Source of the DNA: Planctomycetota bacterium
GTDB lineage: Bacteria; Planctomycetota; UBA1135; UBA2386
Direction of reading: 5' to 3'
NCBI GenBank assembly: GCA_029936315.1
Contig: JAPYTD010000015.1
Span: forward strand, 16,339-49,536
Length of the DNA: 33,198 bases
Shown here: in pieces, positions 17,766 to 24,589 of the stretch
Numbering within the stretch: the stretch's first letter is position 1
Layout of the letters: each line of letters starts with the position of its first letter
The notes under the pieces: generated by a model
Database searches by the model: none
Seen by the model: the letters and a program-made list of their open reading frames with translations, nothing else
Told to the model about the DNA's origin: nothing
Translations under genes and position numbers: made by a program

Positions 17766-17818
17766 GCGTTCCGAATCCTTGCGAGGTCCGAGCGCTTGGG
17801 CGTGGTAGCCTCCGCAGC

Positions 17819-18535
17819 ATGCTGCCGCAACGCCCTCAAGGCGGTCCCGAGCCACTGCGCATCTACCTCGTCGGAGCTCACGCTACCGGCAAGACGACGC
17901 TCGCTCGCTGGATCCGAGATCGATACCACATTCCGATGATCGCCGAGGTCGCCCGCGGCGTGCTCGCCGAAATGGAGGAGCAACTTCAGACGCTTCGCAC
18001 CGACATCGACCTGGTCGACCGCTACCAGGCGGCGGTATTCACGCGGCAGATCGATGCGGAGAACGCAGTTGACGGATCGTTCGTCAGCGATCGCGCGTTC
18101 TGCAACCTCGCTTACGCCGCCCACCACTCAAGCATACTCGGCCGCATCTTTCGCGACCCACGCCTCGAGCAATACATGCACTGGGTCAAGAAGGGCATCG
18201 TGTTCTTCCTACGCCCGCATCGTGAACTGCTGGTCGATGATGGCGTGCGCGCCGGGGTCGAATGGGACGAGGTCGTTCGCATCGACGGCATGGTCAAGCT
18301 GCTGCTCGAACAGTTCGACGTTCCGTACATTCCGCTCGCGTCGCTATCGATGCAGGAACGCGTTCGCCTGGTTGAGCGCGTGCTGCAGCTGGCAGGCTTG
18401 CCGACAGCGAACGAAGTCCATTCAGGAGGCAGCCCGTCGCAGCCCCAGTCGGAGGGCCAGATCGTGAAGCCGAGCACTGGATCTACCACTGGGTCGACCC
18501 TCGGCCATGCCGGGACGCCAAACGGTTCTCGATAA
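17819..18535 (+). CDS. NadR/AAA_28-like P-loop NTPase or kinase
   Basis: 238 residues from the ATG at 17819. The Walker A loop GAHATGKTTLARW is near residue 19, followed by the lid-type helix region and VSDRAFCNLAYAAHH, where the Asp-Arg pair resembles the DR of nucleoside-kinase-like P-loop proteins (AAA_28, NadR C-terminal domain). IVFFLRPHRELLVDDGVR and a terminal helix complete the fold. Related proteins phosphorylate nucleosides such as nicotinamide riboside or are uncharacterised ATPases; the substrate here is not known. The last ~40 residues are low complexity (Ser/Thr/Gly/Pro). The position ahead of a PNP-like gene and purN makes a nucleoside-related role attractive, but this is inference. 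Confidence 0.8.
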   Translation: MLPQRPQGGPEPLRIYLVGAHATGKTTLARWIRDRYHIPMIAEVARGVLAEMEEQLQTLRTDIDLVDRYQAAVFTRQIDAENAVDGSFVSDRAFCNLAYAAHHSSILGRIFRDPRLEQYMHWVKKGIVFFLRPHRELLVDDGVRAGVEWDEVVRIDGMVKLLLEQFDVPYIPLASLSMQERVRLVERVLQLAGLPTANEVHSGGSPSQPQSEGQIVKPSTGSTTGSTLGHAGTPNGSR

Positions 18536-18599
18536 CGCGAGCCGGTCCCCACGCACGCGCCTTGCGAGCACCCCGCGGTCGACTACTGTAGCTATCCCA

Positions 18600-19436
18600 A
18601 TGTCCTCTCCCATTACACACCGAGAGCTCGCTCGCCATCTCCTTGAACTGCTCGAAGAACGCACGGCCCTGCATCCTCGCATCGGCATGCTGCTCGGCTC
18701 CGGCCACGCCTCGATTGCCAACCAGCTCAAGGACAAAGTCGTCATCGCCACCGATGACCTGCCCGGCCAAAAGCTGCACGCGCCGCTGCTCGTGGGCATC
18801 CTCGAAGGCATGCCAGTCGCAGTCGCCGATGCGCCGCTCGCATCCTACGAAGGTCTGAGTTCGGCCGAACTCGCCCTGCCGGTGCGCGTGCTCAAGGCAC
18901 TCGGCTGCGAACTGCTGGTCTTGACCGCTGGCGCTGCCAGCCTCAGCCAACAGATCGAACGAGGCTCGATCTCGGTCGTCGAGGACCACCTCAATCTGAG
19001 CGGCATCCACCCATTGGTCGGCCCGAATGACGACCAGATTGGACCGCGTTTCCCCGATATGAGTGAGCCCTACAACCGCAAGTGGCTCGAGATCATCCGC
19101 AAAGTCGCGATTGACGCCGGTGTGCCGTGCACGCGTGGCGTGTTCGCCGCGATGCCGGGGCCGAGCATGCCGACCCGCGCAGAGTATCGGTTCTTGCGTC
19201 AAGCAGGTGCGGACCTGGTCGGCATGTCGTTGGTCCCCGAAGCGATCGCCGGAGTGCACGCAGGCATGGACGTGCTCGCGTTGGTCGGCATCACCCAGCA
19301 AGTCCTGGCCGGGCAAGGTTCGCGCGTCTCGATTGAACAGATGATCGATGCAGCTGACGTTGCCGCACCTCGCATGGCAACGATGTTGGTAGGACTGGTT
19401 GCGGCGGCGCGCCAACACCTACAATCCAACCTCTAG
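18600..19436 (+). CDS. Purine nucleoside phosphorylase-like protein with altered active site
   Basis: 278 residues from the ATG at 18600; the frame is open further upstream but overlaps the preceding gene. The overall pattern is that of trimeric PNP/MTAP: IGMLLGSGHASIANQL, LPVRVLKALGCELLVLTAG, SVVEDHLNLSGIHPLVGPND, GPRFPDMSEPYNR and GADLVGMSLVPEAIAGVHAG. However, the phosphate loop usually QGRFHxYEG reads DAPLASYEG (Arg and His gone), the TNAAGG motif reads TAGAAS, the purine-binding Glu in GPxxET reads GPSMPT, and the base-contacting Asn of the IxN segment reads ITQQ. The Ser of the GSG loop, Met of GMS and probably the HA histidine remain. Phosphorolysis therefore looks doubtful. PurN follows after 14 bp. 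Confidence 0.85.
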   Translation: MSSPITHRELARHLLELLEERTALHPRIGMLLGSGHASIANQLKDKVVIATDDLPGQKLHAPLLVGILEGMPVAVADAPLASYEGLSSAELALPVRVLKALGCELLVLTAGAASLSQQIERGSISVVEDHLNLSGIHPLVGPNDDQIGPRFPDMSEPYNRKWLEIIRKVAIDAGVPCTRGVFAAMPGPSMPTRAEYRFLRQAGADLVGMSLVPEAIAGVHAGMDVLALVGITQQVLAGQGSRVSIEQMIDAADVAAPRMATMLVGLVAAARQHLQSNL

Positions 19437-19450
19437 CAAGGCGCGTCATC

Positions 19451-20065
19451 TTGAGCCAACCAGCCCCAAGCAGAGTGCCAGCCCAGCATTCGTCTGCCGA
19501 TCGGCCCCGCCTCGCTGTTCTGCTCAGCGGCAGCGGTCGCACATTACAGAACCTTCTGGACCGCATCGATGAAGGCCGCCTCGCAGGCTGCATTGCCGGC
19601 GTCGCCAGCGATCGCGACGAAGCATTCGGACTGCAACGCGCGATGGACCACGGTATCGAGACACGAACGTTGACCGAACCGTCGGCGATCTGGTCGTGGG
19701 TCAGCGAACTCGCCTGCGACATGGTACTGCTGTGCGGCTACGTGCGATTGCTGCCGATCATCCCCGAGTTCGATGGCCGCGTGCTCAACATCCACCCGTC
19801 GCTGTTACCCGAGTTTGGTGGCAAGGGCATGTATGGCGAGAACGTGCACGCCGCCGTTCTGAAGGCTGGTCGCAAAGAATCGGGCTGCACCGTGCACCTG
19901 TGCAACAACCACTACGATGACGGTCGCGTGCTCGTACAGGCCCGCGTGCCAGTATTGACCGAGGACACGCCGCAGTCCCTTGGCACGCGCGTGTTCGGGG
20001 CCGAGTGTGAAGCGTACCCCGCCGCTATCGCTATGCGCTGGCAGGAACTGAGCACCAGTAGCTAG
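19451..20065 (+). CDS. purN: Phosphoribosylglycinamide formyltransferase PurN
   Basis: 204 residues, TTG start at 19451 with AAGG upstream. LAVLLSGSGRTLQNLLDRI is the phosphate-binding start; RVLNIHPSLLPEFGGKGMYG contains the catalytic Asn-x-His, and HYDDGRVLVQARVPV holds the catalytic Asp. The enzyme transfers the formyl group of 10-formyl-tetrahydrofolate to GAR, the third step of de novo purine synthesis. The family's length (~190-210) fits. The residues before PRLAV (~17, Ser/Pro/Gln-rich) are an extension that could be non-native if the true start is later. The gene lies 14 bp behind the PNP-like gene, so the two probably share a transcript. Confidence 0.95.
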   Translation: MSQPAPSRVPAQHSSADRPRLAVLLSGSGRTLQNLLDRIDEGRLAGCIAGVASDRDEAFGLQRAMDHGIETRTLTEPSAIWSWVSELACDMVLLCGYVRLLPIIPEFDGRVLNIHPSLLPEFGGKGMYGENVHAAVLKAGRKESGCTVHLCNNHYDDGRVLVQARVPVLTEDTPQSLGTRVFGAECEAYPAAIAMRWQELSTSS

Positions 20066-20082
20066 GCAGCGGTAACTAGAAA

Positions 20083-21075
20083 CTACGACCGCCGGCGCGC
20101 GCCACGGAAACGCAACCAGCGTTGCAGCAACTCGTCGAACGCGGCGCCCATCAGGATGACCGCGCCAACCACGGCAAACTCCAATTGGTTGCTGTCGGCA
20201 ACCAGGTTGATGGTGTTGGAGAGCAGCTGCATCAGGGCGGCGCCGAGCACGACGCCGATGACGAAGCCTTCGCCACCGCGCAGCGCGACGCCACCGAGCA
20301 CGGCACCGGCGATTGCGTAGAGTTCGTAGAAGCTGCCGAAGCTCGACGCCTGGGCCGAATTGACGTCCAGTACGAACAAGCAGCCTCCCAGTCCGGCGAG
20401 CAGGGAGCACGCGACGTAGGCCAACACGGTCAAACGGCCGGTCGGCACGCCGGCAAAGCGCGCAGCTTCTTCATTGCGACCAAGCGCGAACAGGTGGCGC
20501 CCCCAGACGGTGCGCTGCCACAGCACACCGGTCACGATCGCCACGACGATCAGCACACACAAAGGCACCGGTAGGCCAAAGCCATCGGTGATCGGGATCT
20601 TGCCCGTCGCCAACCAACGCAGCCCGCTGTCAGCGTCCCCAAAGCCCATGGTCTGGTCGCCGGTAAAATTGCGCATCAAACCGCGGTACAGCAGCAGACC
20701 ACACAAGGTTACGACGAACGGTTGCAACCGCAGGCCAACGACCAGGAACCCATGCCACAGACCAATGGTTGCGCAGAGCAGCAGCACCAGCGGCAATGCC
20801 AGCCACGCAGGCACCCCGCACGTGCCGAGCAACCAAGGCAGGACACAGCCGGCGACGCAGACCACAGAGCCAATCGACAGGTCGATGCCGCCCGTCACGA
20901 TGACGAATGCCGCGGCGATGCTCAGCACGCCAAACATGCCTAGGCGCCGCAGCAGGTTCTCGAGGTTGTAAGCCGACAAGAACGTGTAGTTGCCGCTGCC
21001 CTCATCGTATGAGAGCACGGTCGTGATCATGGCGATCACGAGCAGTAGACCAGCGATGCCTAGCAGCTTCTTCAT
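20083..21075 (-). CDS. Ribose-type sugar ABC transporter permease (RbsC-like)
   Basis: 330 residues with about ten hydrophobic segments; the family signature GMFGVLSIAAAFVIVTGGID followed by LSIGSV is near residues 45-75, as in BPD_transp_2 permeases. GRNEEAARFAGVPTGRL is the usual cytoplasmic loop that contacts the ATPase, and LGGVALRGGEGFVIGVVLGA lies near the end. The start ATG at 21075 overlaps the stop of the ATPase gene (ATGA), so the three transporter parts are coexpressed. It forms the membrane channel of a sugar importer; which sugar is not evident. Confidence 0.93.
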   Translation of the reverse strand: MKKLLGIAGLLLVIAMITTVLSYDEGSGNYTFLSAYNLENLLRRLGMFGVLSIAAAFVIVTGGIDLSIGSVVCVAGCVLPWLLGTCGVPAWLALPLVLLLCATIGLWHGFLVVGLRLQPFVVTLCGLLLYRGLMRNFTGDQTMGFGDADSGLRWLATGKIPITDGFGLPVPLCVLIVVAIVTGVLWQRTVWGRHLFALGRNEEAARFAGVPTGRLTVLAYVACSLLAGLGGCLFVLDVNSAQASSFGSFYELYAIAGAVLGGVALRGGEGFVIGVVLGAALMQLLSNTINLVADSNQLEFAVVGAVILMGAAFDELLQRWLRFRGARRRS

Positions 21076-22598
21076 TGCGCAGACGCTCCACTGGATGCCG
21101 TTGTCCCTCCGGTTGCCAGCATCATGATCTTCTCTTCGCTGCGATCGTCGCCGGCAACCTCGCCAGCGATGGCGCCGTCCTTGAAAACCAGCACGCGATC
21201 CGCCATGGCCAATACCTCTTCGAGTTCGGAGCTGACGAACAGGATAGCGAGGCCGCGGCCTGCCAACTCATCCAGGCGGCGATAGATTTCGACGCGGGCA
21301 CCAACGTCGACGCCGCGCGTCGGTTCGTCGAGCAGCAGCACGACCGGATCGGCGGCGAGCCATTTTCCGAGCACGATCTTCTGTTGGTTGCCACCCGACA
21401 GGGAGCCAGCGGCCTGATCGTCGGCGCGGCACGCAATGGCAAGATCCGCGATGGCGCTAGCCGCAACCTTCCGCTCGTAGTCGCGATCGAGCCAACGACC
21501 CCGCCGATGCAGCGTTGGCAGCGACAGGTTCTCGCGCACCGACATGCTGAGTATGAGACCCTCCGACTTGCGATCCTCGGGCAGCAAGGCGACGCCGGCG
21601 GCCGCGGCCTGTCGGGGCCCTGCGCCGCTCAAGCTGTTGCCGGCGACGACGACTTCTCCAGCAACTCGGGCGTCGACGCCAAACACAGCCCGAAGCACCT
21701 CACTCCGACCAGAACCAAGCAGCCCGGCGATGCCAACCACTTCGCCGCGGCGAACGGTTAGATCGACTGTTGCGGAGGGAAAGGCCTGCGTGCGTAATCC
21801 GCGCACCGACAACGCGACGTCACCCGGGTTGCGCGGTTGCCGCGCCGTCGCGCTCAGGTCGCGGCCAACCATCAACTGCACCATCGCGTTGTGGTCAATG
21901 CTGCTGCGCAACAACTCACCGCTGTTTTTGCCATCACGCAAACCGACGCAACGGTCGGCCAATTCTTCGACCTCGGACAGGCGATGCGTGATGTAGATGA
22001 TCGCGACACCGTGCTGCCGCAGCTCGCGCACGACCTCGAACAGGCGCTCTACTTCCGTCTGGGTCAAACTCGAAGTGGGCTCATCCATGATCAGGACCCG
22101 CGCGTCGGCCCGCAGGGCGCGCGCGATCTCCAACATCTGGCGCTGGCCAAGTCGCAGCGACGACACCTTCGCCTGCGGGTCGATCTGCAGGCCGAGCCGC
22201 AAAAGCCAATGCCGCGAAATTCTCGCCATCTCCCGTTCCAGTAGGAAGGGCCCGCGGCGCAGCTCCGCCCCCAGGAAGATCGCACCCGACACCGTCAGGT
22301 TGTCGCACAGGTTGAGTTCCTGATGGATCAACGCAATACCGCGCTGCAGCGCGTGCAGTGGTGACGCCAACTCGACGACCTCTCCGTCAATCGCCACTTC
22401 ACCGCTATCCGGCCGATGCAAGCCCGCGAGCACCTTCATCAACGTGCTCTTACCGGCGCCATTCTCGCCGACCAAGGCAACGACTTCGCCAGCGCTGACG
22501 GAGAAGTCCACGTCGTGCAACGCCAACACTCCGGGGAACGCCTTACGAACCCGACGGGCGGCAAGTACCGGCTCCTTAGTGCTCGCACGATCCGACAC
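21072..22598 (-). CDS. Ribose-type sugar ABC transporter, double ATP-binding protein (RbsA-like)
   Basis: 508 residues, GTG start. Two ABC domains in one chain: the first has VGENGAGKSTLMKVL (Walker A), LRLGQRQMLEIARAL (LRLGQ signature) and VLIMDEPTSSLT (Walker B); the second has a degenerate Walker A, GIAGLLGSGRSEVLRAVFG, then GSLSGGNQQKIVLGKWLA and VLLLDEPTRGVDVGA. This is the pattern of RbsA/MglA/XylG proteins. It powers import with the RbsC-like permease; ATP hydrolysis at the first site with the second less active is the usual picture. The substrate-binding lipoprotein gene ends 4 bp upstream of its start. Confidence 0.94.
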   Translation of the reverse strand: MSDRASTKEPVLAARRVRKAFPGVLALHDVDFSVSAGEVVALVGENGAGKSTLMKVLAGLHRPDSGEVAIDGEVVELASPLHALQRGIALIHQELNLCDNLTVSGAIFLGAELRRGPFLLEREMARISRHWLLRLGLQIDPQAKVSSLRLGQRQMLEIARALRADARVLIMDEPTSSLTQTEVERLFEVVRELRQHGVAIIYITHRLSEVEELADRCVGLRDGKNSGELLRSSIDHNAMVQLMVGRDLSATARQPRNPGDVALSVRGLRTQAFPSATVDLTVRRGEVVGIAGLLGSGRSEVLRAVFGVDARVAGEVVVAGNSLSGAGPRQAAAAGVALLPEDRKSEGLILSMSVRENLSLPTLHRRGRWLDRDYERKVAASAIADLAIACRADDQAAGSLSGGNQQKIVLGKWLAADPVVLLLDEPTRGVDVGARVEIYRRLDELAGRGLAILFVSSELEEVLAMADRVLVFKDGAIAGEVAGDDRSEEKIMMLATGGTTASSGASAQ

Positions 22599-22602
22599 GT
22601 CG

Positions 22603-23673
22603 CTACCTGCCGAGCTTCTTGTTCAGGTCGATCCGGAATGCATCGACGTTGTCTTTGCGAATCTGGCGTGCGGGAATCACGATGACGCCGCTCTCGGGGA
22701 GAAGGGCCTTGCGTTTTTTGGCGTCCGGTTCGCGCGCCAACTTGGCCAGCAACTCCACCGACTGCCGGCCGTACTCGTAGGGGTTCTGCACCACGGTGCC
22801 GTGGATGTGGCCCTCCTTGATGCCCAGCAGAGTTCGGTCATCTTCGTCAAAGCCGACAATCTTGATCTGTTCGAGACGCCCGGCCTCCCGAACGGCATCG
22901 AGGATCACCGGTGGCTCATAGGCGAACAAGCCGACCATGCCCTTGAGATCCGACCAGCGCGCCAACCAGGCCTGGACGACTTCCTTGCACTTCGGCGCCT
23001 TCATACCATCGGTCGACGTTGCGCGAATATCCCACTTGTCATTCTTGAGAACGGCATCAATCGCGTCAAAGCGGGAAGCGTCGGGTTCGCGACCCAACAA
23101 CTGATCAATGACACCCTGGCGACGATGGCGTGCGTTGTCCTGATCAAGGGTGCCGACAATGATCACGATCGGACCACCATCGGGCATCGCCTCCTCCAGC
23201 AGTTGGCCGCACAAGCGGCCGGCTTCGTAATTCTCGACGCCGATGTAGCACAGACGCTTGGACATTGGCGCGTCCGAGTCGTGTGTAATCAAGTTGCAGT
23301 GTTCGGCAACACCGTCGAGCAAGCTCGTCATGTTGTCTGGGTCAATGGGACTGATCGCGATGCCACTCACACCCGTAGAGACCAGGTCCTCCAGGTAACG
23401 CTTCTGTTCTTCGGTAGTCGCCTTGGGCGGCATGCGAACGAGCACATCCACGTCGTTGGCCTTCGCAGCTGCCTGAGCACCGACCTCGGCGACGGCCCAG
23501 AACTCGACGGCACAGTTGGTGACGAAGCCAACGCGGATGCGCGCGTTCGCGTTGCCCCGATGGGCGGCACTAGCCACCGTTGGATCGGTGACCCCATCAC
23601 TCGCGGTTTCCCCGCATGAGGACAGGCTGACGGCTGCAACAGCGAGCAGCGTGACAATCGCAGTTCTTCGCAT
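22603..23673 (-). CDS. Ribose-type sugar-binding lipoprotein (RbsB-like)
   Basis: 356 residues. The N-terminus MRRTAIVTLLAVAAVSLSSC ends in the lipobox LSSC, so the protein is lipid-anchored. The rest is a Peripla_BP_4 fold: RVGFVTNCAVEFWAVAEVGA, GVSGIAISPIDPD, ITHDSDAP, YIGVENYEAGRLCGQLL and the second lobe with IKIVGFDEDDRTLLGIKEG and GTVVQNPYEYGRQSVELLA. It captures the sugar and delivers it to the permease. A good AGGAG sits 5 nt before the ATG. The SDR gene lies 16 bp upstream, so the operon order is SDR, binding protein, ATPase, permease. Confidence 0.93.
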   Translation of the reverse strand: MRRTAIVTLLAVAAVSLSSCGETASDGVTDPTVASAAHRGNANARIRVGFVTNCAVEFWAVAEVGAQAAAKANDVDVLVRMPPKATTEEQKRYLEDLVSTGVSGIAISPIDPDNMTSLLDGVAEHCNLITHDSDAPMSKRLCYIGVENYEAGRLCGQLLEEAMPDGGPIVIIVGTLDQDNARHRRQGVIDQLLGREPDASRFDAIDAVLKNDKWDIRATSTDGMKAPKCKEVVQAWLARWSDLKGMVGLFAYEPPVILDAVREAGRLEQIKIVGFDEDDRTLLGIKEGHIHGTVVQNPYEYGRQSVELLAKLAREPDAKKRKALLPESGVIVIPARQIRKDNVDAFRIDLNKKLGR

Positions 23674-23689
23674 GGGTTCTCCTCGTTTC

Positions 23690-24523
23690 CTAGCCGACCG
23701 TCATGCCGCCATTGACGGCGACGTCCTGACCCGTGATGAATGCGGCTTGTTCACTCGCCAAGAATGAGATGATGCCACCGACATCGCCCGGCACGCCCCA
23801 GCGGCGCATCGGGATCAACGCCTTGTAACCATCCTTGAGAGCCTTCGGGTCCTTGTCGTGGCGCTCCACCGGGATCCAACCCGGCGACACCATGTTGACC
23901 GTGATATTGAATGGCGCGAGTTCGCTCGCCATGCTGCGCGTCCAACCGGCCTGCGCGCCCTTGGCGGCGACGTACGGCGAGAAGTTCGGCACTCCGCGGC
24001 GAAAGACTTCGCTGCCAATGTTGATGATCCGGCCCCACTTCTTCTTCTTCATGCTGGGCAGCATCGCACGCGTTAGCAAGAACGGCGACTTGACGAAGAA
24101 GTCGAGCATCTGCTGATGGAAGGCCCAGTCGTATTGCTCGATCGGCTTCTGGGGCTGATCCGGCGTTGCGTTGAGCACCACAATGTCGGGTTTGCCGAGT
24201 TTCTTCTCGGTGTCGCGCACGAGCTTTTGGACCTGGCGTTCGCTGGTAACGTCAGCGCGAATCATCTCGGCAACGATGCCGCGTTCGGTCAACTCCGCCA
24301 GTGTGGCCTGCGCTTGCTCCCTACCGTGGTAGTAATTCACGACAACCTTCGCGCCGGCAGATCCGAGCGCGAGCGCAATGGCCTTGCCGAGGCCTTTGCT
24401 GCTGCCGGTGACAATGGCGACATGCCCGTCTAGGGCAGGCGATCGCGGCTCGATATCGAGACCTTTCGGGGCCTTGGCTTTGGCTTTGGCTCGTGAACGA
24501 CCGGACGTTACAGACTTCTTCAT
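23690..24523 (-). CDS. Short-chain dehydrogenase/reductase (SDR), first gene of the sugar-transport operon
   Basis: 277 residues. After a ~30-residue basic, Ala/Lys-rich extension comes the SDR Rossmann fold: VAIVTGSSKGLGKAIALALG (TGxxxGxG), VLNATPDQP in place of NAG-type motif, GRIINIGSEV and YVAAKGAQAGWTRSMA (catalytic Tyr-x-x-x-Lys), then NMVSPGWIPV and a typical C-terminal GQDVAVNGGMTVG. The active Ser, Tyr and Lys are present. It would oxidise a sugar, polyol or alcohol with NAD(P). Placement ahead of a sugar ABC importer suggests it acts on the imported compound, but the substrate is not deducible. It is divergent from the DUF1549 gene (66 bp). Confidence 0.9.
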   Translation of the reverse strand: MKKSVTSGRSRAKAKAKAPKGLDIEPRSPALDGHVAIVTGSSKGLGKAIALALGSAGAKVVVNYYHGREQAQATLAELTERGIVAEMIRADVTSERQVQKLVRDTEKKLGKPDIVVLNATPDQPQKPIEQYDWAFHQQMLDFFVKSPFLLTRAMLPSMKKKKWGRIINIGSEVFRRGVPNFSPYVAAKGAQAGWTRSMASELAPFNITVNMVSPGWIPVERHDKDPKALKDGYKALIPMRRWGVPGDVGGIISFLASEQAAFITGQDVAVNGGMTVG

Positions 24524-24589
24524 GGGATCGAGTTGCGCACGCTAACGGGTTGCCGCCTCGGTAGCGACCATCTACAAAGGTGGCTGGTC

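Noticed and set aside
18483..19418. Minus-strand frame of 311 codons opposite the PNP-like gene
   Set aside because: Composition is that of antisense shadow (His/Arg/Asp rich, no motifs), and the sense frame carries clear PNP signatures.
22444..23619. Plus-strand frame of 391 codons opposite the sugar-binding lipoprotein gene
   Set aside because: Shadow of the lipoprotein gene, which has a signal peptide, lipobox and Shine-Dalgarno sequence.
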